Part shown: positions 11,116-22,464 of the stretch, piece by piece | How the letters are laid out: every line of letters starts with the position of its first letter | Position numbering within the stretch: position 1 is the first letter of the stretch | Assembly: GCF_037126465.1 (NCBI RefSeq) | Contig: NC_088201.1 | Span: 195,990,403 to 196,054,402 of the forward strand | Reading direction: 5' to 3' | Length of the DNA: 64,000 nucleotides | DNA from: Ornithodoros turicata | Taxonomy: Eukaryota > Arthropoda > Arachnida > Ixodida > Argasidae | Notes under the pieces: generated by a model | Database searches by the model: none | Seen by the model: the letters and a program-made list of their open reading frames with translations, nothing else | What the model was told of the DNA's origin: nothing | Made by a program: the position numbers and the translations under genes

Positions 11116-12560
11116 TTATATACACAACAACCTCCGGAGAGGGGGTATGGGCACAAGGGAGGGCTTGCTGACGCAATGTCCACGTGCAGCTATCTCTAAA
11201 GATTCCCTGAGTAACCTCCACCACAAATTATTTTCTTTACACAAAACTTCGGTTTCAGAGAAAATTGGTTGGCAATTGTTGCATTCACGCACGTGGGCTA
11301 CGAATTCAGGGGAAATGAGATTCTTCCCCGTATTTAGGTTGTGCTCTTGCAGCCTATGATTCAAGCACCTCTTTGTTTGCTCCACATAGCATAGACCACA
11401 ACTAAAAGGAATACAGTAAACCGCTCCGCTGGAACAAGGTACGAATGGCTTTTTGTGCGAGACGGTACAGCATTGCGATTGGGATAAAAAAGGCGTCAGT
11501 CTGGATAACTTGTGAGCATTAGTGAACTCTACCCTTATGCCATAGTCTTTTGATACTGCCAAAGTATTATGAGACACTGAGTGGAAATTGGGGAATAGAA
11601 ACAGTATGGTCGAAAGAAGGCTCTGTTGATGATTGATTACTGGGGGCCTCATCATCTTGCGCAATTCAATTAGAGCACGCTTGGCCAGAATGTGTTGTTC
11701 GTACCCAGCCTGTATCAAACGGAAACAGTGTTGCTGCAGACTGTACGCAGCGTGGTGGACACAACTTTTTGAAATGGCAGAATTGAAGAGGTTGGAAACT
11801 ATGCCAAATTTGACTATTTTATTATTTTATTTGGTTATTTTGGAGTGAGAGCTGCGTTGAGGTAAAAGTGGCTTTGGGTTGTCTTTTGCATTATACCAAT
11901 AGAGGCCTCTTTCGGAAATCACGGTGAGGTCCAAAAATTTCAGTCTATACTCTGTGGGACATTCAACAGAAAAAGTTAGTTCCGGGGCGAAAGACGTGAT
12001 CGTACTCGATAAAGGCTCGGCCATCAAGGACGGGGGATTGGTTAGGACAATGATATTGTCAACATACCGCCGTATACGAAATCGTTCACAGGAAGTCTCG
12101 GTTATCAAATTTCTAATAGCACCATCAAGGACATTGAGGTAGATTTCAGCAAGAATGGGTGCAACGGAAGCACCAATACAGACACCTTCGGCCTGAATAT
12201 ATAGTTTTCCTTCCCAGGTTACAACAGTAGATTGCAGGTAACATTCTAAGATGGTGAGAAAGTTCGCGGCAGACATACCAGCAGTAGAGAAACTGAGAGA
12301 AACTGATGTTCTGAGGCTGCGCAGTGGCTTTCATCTTTCACGTTGATACCAGCAGTGTTTTGGAAAGCGGTGGTGTGGTCATCAATTAGCTCAGAGGTGC
12401 GTTTCAGTAGGAGCGGTACATTCATTGAATAGTATAAGTCCTTGAAGTCCACAGAAAAGAGCGTAACCTTTGAACCGTGAAAAGGGTTTAGATATTGTAG
12501 CGATTCCTGTGAATTACACAGGGAGATCAATTCGGGGAGAGGAGGCGAGCGCAGGGACAA
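11116..12560 (-). pseudogene. PLE reverse transcriptase plus GIY-YIG endonuclease, inverted copy
   Basis: Minus-strand frames in order: 12560-12246 with RT motif FSVDFKDLYYSMNVPLLLKR; 12276-11827 with AEGVCIGASVAPILAEIYL and the catalytic box RRYVDNIIV; and 11718-11116 with the RT C-terminus and GIY-YIG domain (YCIPFSCGLCYVEQTKRCLN, then RLQEHNLNTG). The second catalytic aspartate of YVDD is replaced by N. Frames are broken between segments. It is 5'-truncated at the head-to-head junction with the next copy (12560/12561). The family is EN(+) Penelope-like elements, whose RT is related to telomerase. Confidence 0.88.
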
Positions 12561-13182
12561 TCGTCAACAGAGCCTTCATTCGACCATACTGTTTCTATTC
12601 CCTATTTTCACTCAGTGTCCCATAATATTTTGGCAGTAGCAAAAGGCTATGGCATGAGGGTAATCCTTACAAGTGGTGGTGGTGGTGATGGTGAAAGGGC
12701 AAGGGCTTGCCGTTGTCGGCCTCATGTATGTGGGCAACGTCACGACTGACGCCCTGGGGAAATGTGCGTCCTGGGCCGACCCTTACAAGTTATCAAGGCT
12801 GACGCCTTTTTTATCCCAATCACAATGCTGTACTGTCTCGCACAAATAGCCCTTTGTACCTTGTTCCAGCGGAGTGGTTTACTGTATTCCTTTTAGTTGT
12901 GGTCTATGCTATGTGGGGCAAACAAAGAGGTGCTTGGATCATAGGCTGCAAGAGCATAACCTAAATACGGGGAAGAATCACATTTCCAGTGAACTCGTAG
13001 CCCACGTGCGTGAATGCAACAATTGCCAACCGATTTTCTCTGAAACCGAAGTTTTGTGTAAAAAAATGAATTTGTGGCGGAGGTTACTCAGGGAATCTTT
13101 AGAGATAGCTGCACGTGGACATTGCGTCAGCAAGCCCTCCCTTGTGCCCATACCTCCTCTCCGGAGGTTGTTGTGTATATAA
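12561..13182 (+). pseudogene. PLE C-terminal part with GIY-YIG endonuclease, truncated direct copy
   Basis: The copy starts in the RT C-terminal region (matching 16010 onward) and runs through a GIY-YIG frame at 12874-13182 (VYCIPFSCGLCYVGQTKRCL, RLQEHNLNTGKNHIS). The segment is interrupted at 12674-12780 by a 107-bp insertion with a 9-bp duplication CCTTACAAG. GIY-YIG domains give PLEs their endonuclease activity. The domain here keeps the VYCIP and YVGQ motifs, but without an RT it is not autonomous. Confidence 0.85.
12674..12780 (+). mobile_element. 107-bp insertion with 9-bp target duplication
   Basis: The PLE sequence is interrupted by a (TGG)n-headed segment flanked by CCTTACAAG at 12665-12673 and 12781-12789. 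The uninterrupted PLE copy at 16120 shows the empty site. The core AAAGGGCAAGGG resembles the 36-bp insert at 37717-37752 and the segment at 1384-1419. Confidence 0.7.
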
Positions 13183-13330
13183 GTGACGGTTTCGCTATTT
13201 AATTTTGTTGCTGTGTCTGAGGAAATTGTTGTCTGTTGTTTAATTCCCTGCCTCGGGTTGCATCCTCGTCATCATGAAACAGCTTGTCTGCGCCCTCTCT
13301 CTGTTGTCGATTGTTCTACCAAACGCAGGA
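13183..13330 (+). repeat. PLE pseudo-LTR between tandem copies
   Basis: This is the same sequence as 10989-11115 (inverted) and 16526-16609. It sits between the GIY-YIG end of the truncated copy and the 5' reading frame of the next copy, the partially tandem pLTR arrangement known for Penelope-like elements. The next protein's first ATG (13274) lies inside it. Confidence 0.75.
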
Positions 13331-14132
13331 CTTTTATCAGTTCCACCTCATGCTATTTCTCAGGACCATGAGACTTTCCTTCGTCGCTTAGCCCTCTCTA
13401 ATTTATGGAAAATTGGTGTCACCATCGCCGCCCTGGAAGTTGACATCTGCATACTGAAGCTGGCATCTCGCAGGAGGTTCATCCCTCCAACCCCGCTACC
13501 TGCTTCAACTCAGAGCCGCCTACCATGGCAACGTGCGCAACGTATTATCGAAAATCACAAGACTTCGACAATCAATCATGTGAAGGATCTCTACGCCGTT
13601 TCTAACCTACTGTGGACTGAACTCTTTGACAACAACTTCCGTAAGCATGTGTATTTCCGTCACTGGCTATGGCTTAAGAGGAAGGAATCTGCTACATTGT
13701 GGTTTCCGAAGAAGCAGATATTGCAGCCTCACATAATGGCGGCAAATTCCGGACCCGCCAGTGTTTCGGTTGTCAACCCCAATAATGTCCCTTTATCTAA
13801 GACAACCTTGGATGTCCACTCTGACACTCCAAAATTCTGTTTACCTGTGACACCTTCGAAATTTGATATTGCTGCCATCATTTCCAATGTCGCGTCCAAA
13901 GTAACTGATCCAACCAAGAAAAATGTCTTCGCTGAACGATGTATCTCCAGGATTCCGTCAGATGCCTTCTGTACTGGGAGCAATCGTAGCTTGCGTAAAA
14001 TCCGGGAGGTACAGAGTGAACTCCACAGTGCCGACCTCAAACTAATTCAATGCGACAAATCAGGCAAGTTTGGTGTTCTTCCGATGTCATCTTTCCAGTC
14101 CAAGGTAGAACCGCTTTTGACTCACTCTTTAA
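13274..14132 (+). pseudogene. PLE protein N-terminal region
   Basis: A 286-codon open stretch begins in the pLTR and contains the region upstream of the PLE reverse transcriptase, including LIQCDKSGKFGVLP near 14038-14080, which matches the DKG-type motif preceding PLE RT motif 1. The frame then meets a TTAA-flanked insertion (14133-14962). Skipping it, the frame resumes with SPSRVYLNCPNQA at 14965. The start is uncertain because PLE N-termini vary. Length fits the N-terminal third of a PLE polyprotein. Confidence 0.75.
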
Positions 14133-14962
14133 AGGTACTGTAAAGCAGTAGACAAGCATGATATGCCGGTGATGTGACTAGAGACTTTGTTGCTTCTAAA
14201 TACCATATGCGGAGCCATACGACCGACAACGCGCTATAAATGTTTTTAATTTGCCATGAAAGATGCGGCGTAGTGGAGCGGTGCGACGCCTGGTGTCAAA
14301 CAACCCCCAATACAGCGGGCAACACTGAAAATTGGTATTACACACTGTGACATCGGAACTTCGTTATTTTAGTAACCATATTATTAGTTTTCCTGTTTAC
14401 CTATGCATTCTGAAACCCCTGTTAACAGTTTAACCTGTTATCCCCTGTTTTTGCGAAGTAACCCAGTGCTGGCCGCTGTTCGATGGGGGCTCTCCCTACT
14501 TCTCTGCTGCGCCTGCGCGCTCCTTTTGTTCGCGGCTTCTTTCGAATGAACAAACTCTCTCTGTGAACCTCTGTGAACAAACAAGTCCCGACGCTGTCTG
14601 GCTTCTTGAACGTCTGACACATTTTTTTCAACGGCTCAGCATTTCATTTAAGTTCGCTTATCCGTTTATCCTCAGATGTGGATCGTTGTGTGGATTGCAG
14701 GGGCGGATTTTATGGTGGATTGTGGTGGAGTGTTATGTCGGGCCCAGTGTTATACGCATGCAATGTGGTTGCCGCCGTATGTGTCAGAAGTACGGATTCA
14801 TTTCGAATACCTAGTACAGTGTTGCCCGTAATCTTTAATTGTAATTTTCTAATTAACTGCACCGTCGATGGGAATGAAACTTGCACAGTTTTTGTCCTGT
14901 TGGCTTGGACTATCGAATAGCCACCCTAAATGACATTTGATCGGTGCTGCTTTACAATACCT
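14133..14962. mobile_element. TTAA-flanked MITE inside the PLE
   Basis: The ends AGGTACTGTAAAGCAG and CTGCTTTACAATACCT form a 16-bp inverted pair with one mismatch. They are flanked on both sides by TTAA (14129-14132 and 14963-14966). TTAA duplication points to piggyBac-like or Kolobok-like elements. Removing the 830 bp plus one TTAA restores the PLE reading frame. No transposase is present. Confidence 0.8.
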
Positions 14963-15720
14963 TTAAGCCCTTCACGGGTTTACTTAAATTGTCCAAATCA
15001 AGCATTGTCAGTGTCCTTTCAAAGAATCAACATCCTCTCAAGAATGCTGTCAATAATTGTTAGCCTTCATCCCTATCCGTCAAGTTTTTTTCTGAAAGAT
15101 CATAAGGCGGATATGCAGGTGCGTGTCGTCATCAGTTAGCGTGGCTCATGGGAAAGAATAGTCTCAAATTTTCTACAAAGGTCCCTGCGCTCGCTTCCTC
15201 TCTCAGAATCGATCTCCCTATGTAATGCACAGGAATTGCTACAATATCTAAACCCTTTTCACGGTTCAAAGGTTACGCTCTTTTCTCTGGACATCAAGGA
15301 CTTATACTATTCAATGAATGTACCGCTCCTACTCAAACGCGCCTCTGAGCTAATTGATGACCACATCACCGCTTTCCAAAACACTGTTGGTATGTCTGCT
15401 GCGAACTTTCTCAACATCTTGGAATGTTACCTGCAATCTACTGTTGTAACCTGGGAAGGAAAACCATATATTCAGGCCGAAGGTGTCTGTATTGGCGCTT
15501 CCGTTGCACGCATTCTAGCTGAAATCTACCTCAGTGTCCTTGATGGTGCTATTAGAAATTTGATAACCGAGACTTCCTGTGAACGATTGTGTATACGGCG
15601 GTATGTTGACGATATCATTGTCCTAACCAATCTCCCGTCCTTGACGGCCGAGCTTTTATCGAGTACGATCACGTCTAACTAACTTTTTCTATTGAACATC
15701 CCACAGAGCATAGACTGAAT
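14963..15720 (+). pseudogene. PLE reverse transcriptase core, direct copy
   Basis: Motifs run in order: FFLKDHKADMQVRVVIS near 15090-15137, SLDIKDLYYSMNVPLLLKR at 15285-15340, AEGVCIGASVARILAEIYL near 15478, and the catalytic YVDDIIVLTN at 15602-15631. Unlike the inverted copy, both catalytic aspartates are present. Stops at 15140 and 15680 and a frame change show it is inactive. Confidence 0.85.
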
Positions 15721-15735
15721 TTTTAGGACCTCACC

Positions 15736-16525
15736 TTGATTTTCGAAAGAGGCCTCTGTTGGTATTATGGAAAAAACAACGCAAAGTCACTTTTACCTCA
15801 ACGCAGCTCTCACTCCAAAATAGTCAAATTTGACGTAGTTTCCAACCTCTTCAATTCTGCCATTTCGAAAAGTTGTGTCCACCACGTTGCGTACAGTTTG
15901 CAGCAACAATGTTTCCGTTTGATACAGGCTGGGTACGAACAACACATTCTGGTCAAGCGTGCTCTAATTGAATTGCGCAAGATGATGAACCTCCCCAGTA
16001 ATCAATCATCAACAGAGCCTTCCTTCGACCATACTGTTTCTATTCCCTATTTCCACTCAGTGTCTCATAATATTTTGGCAGTAGCAAAAGACTATGGCAT
16101 AAGGGTAGTGTTCACTAATGCTTACAAGTTATCCAGGCTGACGCCTTTTTTATCCCAATCACAATGCTGTACTCTCTCGCACAAAAAAGCCCTTCGTACC
16201 TTGTTCCAGCGGAGTGTTTTACTGTATTCCTTTTAGTTGTGGTCTATGCTATGTGTTGCAAACAAAGAGGTACTTGAATCATAGGCTGCAAGAGCATAAC
16301 CTAAATACGGGGAAGAATCACATTTCCAGTGAACTCGTAGCCCACGTGCGTGAATGCAACAATTGCCAACCAATTTTCTCTGAAAACGAAGTTTTGTGTA
16401 AAGAAAAGAATTTGTGGCGGAGGTTACTCAGGGAATCTTTAGAGATAGCTGCACGTGGACATTGCGTCAGCAAGCCCTCCCTTGTTCCCTACCCCCTCTC
16501 CGGAGGTTGTCGTGTATATACGTGA
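15736..16525 (+). pseudogene. PLE RT C-terminus and GIY-YIG endonuclease, direct copy
   Basis: The frame 15736-16236 continues the RT thumb region (GYEQHILVKRALIELRKMM). A frame change near 16214 leads into the GIY-YIG domain (YCIPFSCGLCYVLQTKRYLN), where the usual YVGQ is YVLQ. The downstream pLTR starts at 16526. The protein is broken at least twice and would not be functional. Confidence 0.82.
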
Positions 16526-16609
16526 CGGTGTCGCTGTTGAATTTTGTTGCTGTGTCTGAGGAAATTGTTGCCTGTTGTTTAATTCCCTGCCTCGGGTTGC
16601 ATCCTTGTC
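16526..16609 (+). repeat. PLE pseudo-LTR, 3' end of composite
   Basis: This is a shorter version of the pLTR (GTGTCTGAGGAAATTGTTG, AATTCCCTGCCTCGGG). It stops at CATCCTTGTC, immediately before the second AGCTTGTACCTT. Confidence 0.7.
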
Positions 16610-16621
16610 AGCTTGTACCTT

Positions 16622-16860
16622 GTTGAACATGTGAGCAAATTTATTTCCCAGGCTATAAAAGAGTGGTGACGAGAGCATTGTGAATTGTTCCGAATTTGAA
16701 AAATTCGTTCTATTGCTAGCCGAAAAAATCGATTTGGCCAACGCGATGCGAGAATGTGTTGAAGTTAAAATGATGATGAGTGACCCACTTGACCATAATA
16801 AAAAATTGGGAGGGTATATTTTATAGTTTCTTATCAAGTTTTTTTTTTTTTTCAATTTGC
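16622..16860 (+). repeat. middle part of left arm of the large inverted repeat
   Basis: This aligns with the reverse complement of about 23740-23930, including GCCGAAAAAATCGAT and the adjacent TTGGCCAAC/TGGCCAACG blocks. It is bounded on the left by the PLE target duplication and on the right by the MITE at 16861. Confidence 0.75.
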
Positions 16861-18076
16861 TAGCATTTCAGTCGTAACTGTTCCGTTCCACATGCCGATT
16901 TATGGCACCTGTGACACGACGACGCTTAACAAATCAATAACGTGTAGCATATATCGTGTTTCAGGTGTCCCACGAACTTCATGAAGCTCAGTTTCAGTAA
17001 TTGGCGGCACCAAATGGTCGCTGTATAAATACCAGCGCATAATTTTCATTTCTTCGACCCCTATTCCGCGAGAATATTGAAGATCCGTACAATGTCACTT
17101 TCAGCACCAGCGAAGGTGTACAACGTCAGGACCAAGGAACGTTGGGGATGAACTGATGTTGTCCTTGTAATGTAGTCTAGATTAGGTTTTCTTCTTCCAA
17201 ACTGGTGATAGCATTTTTTCCAGAGGGCATTTTTTCGTGGACCACCAGGTTAAAAATACGATTTATTTGAGTGAAGTCATTATAGGACGACGAGGGCGAT
17301 AACGTGACATCAACAGTTAGGAAGTAGAAAAAGTAAACGAGACTACATTACAACGACAACTTTATTTTATCACAATGACTGAGGAGCTTTATCCGGTGGG
17401 ATAAACTCCCTAACGTTCCTTCGTCCTGACGTTGTACACCTTGGCCGGTGTAGTAGTGTTCTCGTGGAAAGGGGCTCGAAGTAATAAACATCATGTATGC
17501 CTGGAATACCTTGCGTATCGTGCTTTCAACGCGATCTGCTCCGATGACACATCAGTACAATGGGCTGACAATGGAAATATGGTTTGTAGGTATCCTTCAG
17601 CTCACAACAAAACGTACCGAGGAGTTAAAGTTTACTGTCAGAATGACCTCTGAATGCTAGCCTTTGTCGCACGTGGCTGCAGCGCGCCTCCAATCACGTC
17701 ACACGGTCCTTTTCCGTGTGACGTCCCGATGCAGTTCCATGTCGCTGGAATCCCAAGATCTTCTTCGTGAAAGCACAAGTTTACTGAGCTCTTCTCATTA
17801 TTATTATTATTATCTTTTTATATTGTGGAGCAGCACCATAGAAAAGATTGTGAAGCCTGTAGTATGTCAGTCCAGATGCAGTACTAAGTGGATTACGCCG
17901 CGCTCTATCTATACGGCGTTCATTTGTTGCCACTAGGCGCTTAAATTGACCTCCATGAATTCCGTACGGCACTTCAAGCACGATATATGAGATTTAATAT
18001 TTACTTGTTAAGCTTTGTGGTGCTACATGTACCATAATTCGGCATGTGGAACGGAAAAGTCACGACTGAAATGCTA
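16861..18076. mobile_element. MITE with about 240-bp inverted ends, inserted in the left arm
   Basis: The ends are TAGCATTTCAGTCGTAAC and GTCACGACTGAAATGCTA. Similarity continues inward (TTCCGTTCCACATGCCGA on both arms). TA at both termini fits a Tc1/mariner-like target. A second inverted pair lies inside (17115-17175 against 17340-17445, sharing GGTGTACAACGTCAGGAC), so the interior may itself be a nested hairpin element. No transposase frame is recognisable. Confidence 0.7.
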
Positions 18077-18790
18077 ATACATTTTAAAGAATAGTTGCTG
18101 GGTCATTCCACGCAAAGGGATTCGATGGGTGCGCTCGACCTACCACCATTCGAGCCGAAAAAATTGTGGCACCTCTTGGGTATCTATAATGTCATATGAC
18201 AAAATATTTATGTTCTAGTGGTAGCCGTTGTCGCTCCAGGCACCATTAAAGGGTGAGTTCCTTTTAAAACCCACCAATCACCCGAAAGTTTGTAGCGACG
18301 CTCCGGGATCTCCTAGAGACTTGGGGTTTGTTTGAAATTGTAGAAGGTGCCCTGTTTTATACTCGCAGCGAAGTTCCCACCCCTTTACTTTCCCCCATCA
18401 GTGCCTGCGGAACCCGTCACGAACGGAATTTCCGCCTAAGTTTGCGATTTTTTAATGCTTATGGGGTCAGCTGAATTTTCTTGAATATTTATTCGCTGGT
18501 GGCTCTCGTGATGCTGCTCATGCAAAAAAATCGTCGGAACTGAAAGTGTAGTTCGTAATGTATTAAAGATTGATAAATTAGCCTTTTTCTTTATAAATCT
18601 CCAATGTTCGGAGGCATAATTCGGAATGAGGAGGTAGGTTTGGAAAAATATAGTTTGCGTCATTGTATGCAATGGACCTTGCCATACAACATATAAAAAA
18701 ATCTCGAGGGTATTTTTTGATAAGCGCGAGAAAAAAAAATGCCGACGGATACGTCGCCACTCCGCTGGGTGAATTGGCATCGCGCTCGTG
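18077..18790 (+). repeat. inner part of left arm of the large inverted repeat
   Basis: This matches the reverse complement of 23055-23730 from GGGTCATTCCACGC (18100) through the AGATCCCGGAG/CTCCGGGATCTCC block to TGCCGACGGATACGTCGCC. A 266-codon minus frame (18578-19378) crosses this arm. The other arm has a similar open stretch, so the open frame is more likely chance than a gene. Confidence 0.75.
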
Positions 18791-19752
18791 CTTCCGCATT
18801 GAGGGTCGGTGGCCCCTGATAGTTTTCTTCTTTATTTGCTGTGCATGTCTCATTCGTCCGTATAGGCAGTCGTCGTTCTGTGACTTCCACATCAACTCCC
18901 CTACTCTTAGTCTTAGACTAGTCTTAGATTGAACGGAACAGTTCAGTTCCTCTTGACGTGTATTCGCGTAAGTCTTACTTATTGCGGTGAGACTTATCTT
19001 TTTCCTGTGACTTTTTGTTAGCGTTCTCGTTGCTAGAGCCCTGCCCGGGCCCCCGTCCCGGCCCGCGGGCCGGTCCATTTTACGATGCGCCCGGGCACAC
19101 AACCCACGCATACGCTGCCCTCCTATCGTTGCCTCCAGGTAATCTGGTTCAGATGTGGATAAAAGAAACTTACCTGGCGGAACTCCAGAGATCATGCGAC
19201 CTTCTTGATGGCTTCGCTTCGTCCATCGTGCAGACTGATCGACGAGCGCGACGCTGAATATTTGACGCTGATCTGTATATGGAGCGAAGAAGCAGCGGAT
19301 GCCGCTGCGCGTTCGTTGCGGGGCTCTCAGTGTGTCCAGACAAGTGAAACACGTTGCGGTCAAAGATGAAACGAACAAGCAAGCTTTTGAGACTATCGTT
19401 CCTGCTTTCTAATAATCAAACTACGCTATAAGAGTGTTATAACCTTCATTAAAACGATTTTTAGTCTTTTTGGCCCGGTCATAACATTTACGTGCCTATT
19501 TCGTGAAACGCGCGAAGTGGTAGAGTGTTGTCTGGCTACAGTGCACGGGCAGACAGTCGTAGGAGAAAGCCGCTGTCCAGGGGTTGGATTCGCACGACAA
19601 AAATAGTCGCAAGTCCGTCGTAAGAAAAAAGTTGCGAGAAAGTGTGGATTGACGAAGCGCGGGCGTCGGAAGATCGTCACAAGTTACGGCGAAATCCTGA
19701 GAGAGCCACAGAGCTGTCGTAAGTCAATCAACAGCAAACGTGGCTGCCTACT
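18791..19752. other. no gene recognised, left part of the large element's core
   Basis: GC-rich unique sequence without recognised motifs, apart from a GGGCCCCCGTCCCGGCCCGC tract at 19049-19068. It probably belongs to the Harbinger-type core that follows. Confidence 0.4.
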
Positions 19753-20202
19753 TTGGCCGCTGTGGATCTCGAACAGTTGGAACCACAACGAGGTTTGCGA
19801 AGTGAGAGGGTTTGTTGGAATCGTGTGACCTTGTCTGACGTCTCTGAGAGCCACTTGCTACGCTACCACAGACTGTCAAATGCTGGGATTCGTATAGCCT
19901 GTGCGAGGTTGGCTCCCGCTTTGAGGCGACCAACTGTTCGGTGCCACGCTATTCTCGGGGACGTGCAGGTCATGGTTGCGTTTCGCTTTTATTCAAGTGG
20001 AAGCTTCCAATTGGTGATAGGAGATTTGGCGGTCGTAAGACAAAGCAGTTGTTCCCGCATCGTCGTTGGTGTAACAACTGCAGTCGTGGAGCTGACGATC
20101 GCTCAAGTGAAGTTCATTCGCACACCGAGTGAACTTCTAAAGACCACCCTGGGTAAATTATGTTTGGTCATCTTCAGGCAGTTGTCATGCAAGGTAGCGT
20201 AA
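19753..20202 (+). pseudogene. PIF/Harbinger-type transposase fragment
   Basis: The 149-codon frame contains the helix-turn-helix region that precedes the DDE nuclease in PIF/Harbinger transposases (HARBI1-like): LLRYHRLSNAGIR, then VMVAFRFYSSGSFQLVIGDL and SCSRIVVGVTTAV, matching the family pattern ALRFYATGSFQ..VGD..GVSQ.SVSR. The catalytic DDE part is missing; the frame ends at 20202 and a foldback element starts at 20371. It lies in the centre of the large inverted repeat, so that element may be a Harbinger derivative. No active product is possible. Confidence 0.75.
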
Positions 20203-20370
20203 GCATGGTTCTTCTCTGTGAACATTCACTCTACGTGTGCATGTTCTGAAACTGTGCAGGTGGAGCGCCCGGGGGACAGAGAGTGTGGTTGTTTTAGAAA
20301 ACACATTGATGTCTGAATACGCTCCTAAATAATTTCGTAAATGAAGTCAACTAAATAAATGAAGATTGCA

Positions 20371-21178
20371 TACAGGGTGTCCCACCGAAAAAGGGCCAGG
20401 GGCTAAAGAAAAAACGGAGTGCTCTACGCAAATGGAACCAACTGTACGTGCTTGGCAGTTGTGTAGTCTATCCAAAAATATTTTTTTTCATCGCCCCTTG
20501 TCAATTAATTAGCGGTAATAAATTTTCTAACTTTTTAATTATCGGTTTTAGCTCTCAGATGTCAATGAGGAAGTTGTAGTACATGTCGAAAAAGACGCAA
20601 CTGAAGTGGTTCGAGCTTGCTATGGCTTGTGGTTTCGTTTTTTCCCGGGTTTAAAAATTGGTTTCAGAAGCCGCGCGCACCACAGAGCGCTCCCCATAAT
20701 TCGGCACCCGTGCGCGACGATTGCAGTGCACTCTGATAGGTGTGCCGTGAAACAGGTTAAATATCTTCCTGTTGTGTGACGTGGCCCAAGGATGGTCTCC
20801 AAGCGCTAATCTCAAGGTCAATGAACGCCGGAGGGCGCTGGAATCGTCGCGCGCAGGTGCCGAATTGTGGGCAGCGATCTGCGGTCCGCCCGGCATCAGA
20901 AACCCGGAAAAAAATAAAACCGCAAGCCATAGCAACCTCGAAGCACATCAGTTGTGTCTTTTTCGACATGTACTACAACTTCCTCATTTGCATCTGAGAG
21001 TTAAAACCGATAATTAAAAAGTTAGAAAATTAATTATCGCTAATTAATTGACAAGGGGCGATGAAAAATATTTTTGGATAGACGACACAACTGCCAAGCA
21101 CGTGCAGTTGGTTCCATTTGTGTAGAACACTGCGTTTTTTCTTTAGCCCCTGGCCCTTTTTCGTTGGGACACCCTGTA
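20371..21178. mobile_element. foldback element, TACAGGGTGTC family, copy 2
   Basis: The ends are TACAGGGTGTCCCACC and GTTGGGACACCCTGTA. The arms are about 365 bp and nearly complementary throughout (20371-20737 against 20826-21178), with a loop of about 90 bp. Both arms share AAGGGCCAGGGGCTAAAGAA at the edge and GATAATTAAAAAGTTAG-type AT-rich blocks inside. No coding sequence is present. Confidence 0.82.
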
Positions 21179-22093
21179 TACTTATGTACGCAGTCTATTC
21201 ACTGCTTCCGCCTGGCAATGTGTTCACCCATACTTATGCTGCTCTATGGCTAGCATTCGCCTTTGCAGAACAAGCAGGCCTGCTAAATGTTTCTCAGTTT
21301 TCTTGTGAGTCTCCAAAACTTCCTCTGCCCCAGTGCGGCTGTCATCTTGACGTCTTCATGAAATGTCATGTACACACTAATCTGACAAGACAGGCAGATA
21401 ATTATTGACTCAATTGACTGTACACTGTGAATGCACGTGAGGAAGGATAAGGAGGTATAGTCTGCTTCTGGTTCTACGCGTGGTTCTACTCTGCATGCTC
21501 CTGCTCAAACATGAGTTTTTGCTTGACCATGAGGCGGATGCCGGAGGCTGCTGAGCAGGCTCTACATAGATATCATTCACAGTCGCTTTCTCCGAAGGTA
21601 TGTACACATGGGAGAAAACGTATTCCCTGAAAGGGGCGTCGTTGGACGTGGTCAATGGGATAGGCCTGGATTCCTGAGTTGTTGTGCTGATTCAGAGCTG
21701 AGTACAGCATTCTCAGCGAATTAATTAACAGAAATTTGTGGTGAGAATGTTCGATGCAGTCACCCCCCCCCCCTCACACGCACCAATATTGAACCTACCA
21801 GCAATATCATGGACAGCAGTTCGGTCAATGGCCCCAACCAGTACCACCCAACCACAACCCGAACTACAGTAGCGTCAACGGTACTAGCTGCGCTGCGGTC
21901 TACACTTCCTCCTGACGTTTGAAATTAATATAGTTGTGAATGTTATGAAATTTCATAACCGTCCTTTCCTTTCCTCTCTGTAATATCCGCCCTAACTGTT
22001 GAAAAATTCGCAATGAACTCTCCCATTGTGCTGTTCCTGCGAACGTCCACATCGTACCTCTCTTTTGCTCGAACTTTGAAAGTCTGCCCACTT
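21179..22093. other. no gene recognised, right part of the large element's core
   Basis: Short frames without domains are seen, plus a C-run at 21765-21774. No DDE nuclease motif of the Harbinger family could be found here on either strand. Confidence 0.4.
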
Positions 22094-22464
22094 CTACTTC
22101 TGCAAAGATCCGTGTAACTCCCGAAACCGCGAACAGGGATGCAGTGATGTGCTTCGAAGCGTTTTGCTTGTCTTTAGCTCCTTCTGCTCGATCGCCATTG
22201 GCGTCGATAGCGTTTTCATTTGTACCCTTCCACGAGGGTCTCTATCTCTCTCTCTGTAAAATTCGGCCGGTGGACACGCTCTGAGGCCCAATGAGTGTCT
22301 TCCATATCAACTTCAGAACACACTTCTACAAATACCGCATGATTTTGTTGACAAACACCGTGGCATGTGGCATAGGATATAACGGGCCCCATTGGTTGAG
22401 CTGACGTCGTTGCTATAACAATAACATACCATCGGGCCCCCTCACTCATTAATCCCACGGTCAC
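22094..22464 (-). pseudogene. possible Myb/SANT-like protein fragment of a Harbinger element
   Basis: Overlapping minus frames give RPNFTEREIETLVEGYK at the end of one frame. This resembles the start of the Myb/SANT-like DNA-binding domains (NFT..E...LVE) carried by the second gene of PIF/Harbinger elements. It lies on the opposite strand from the transposase fragment, as in autonomous Harbingers with divergent genes. The continuation is in another frame and only weakly similar, so this rests mainly on one short motif and the neighbour. Confidence 0.35.

Larger units (their letters stand above)
10989..16609. mobile_element. composite Penelope-like insertion with 12-bp target duplication
   Basis: This block is flanked by AGCTTGTACCTT at 10977-10988 and 16610-16621. 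Joining the two flanks restores colinearity with the right arm of the surrounding inverted repeat, which shows the block arrived as an insertion. It contains three PLE copies of one family: an inverted, 5'-truncated copy (12560 to 10989, minus), then a 5'-truncated direct copy (12561-13182), then a more complete direct copy (13183-16609). Inverted plus partially tandem copies with terminal pLTRs are typical of PLE insertions. All copies are broken. Confidence 0.85.

Noticed and set aside
18578..19378. 266-codon open frame on the minus strand
   Set aside because: No domain; it crosses the border between an inverted-repeat arm and unrelated core sequence, and part is mirrored in the other arm.
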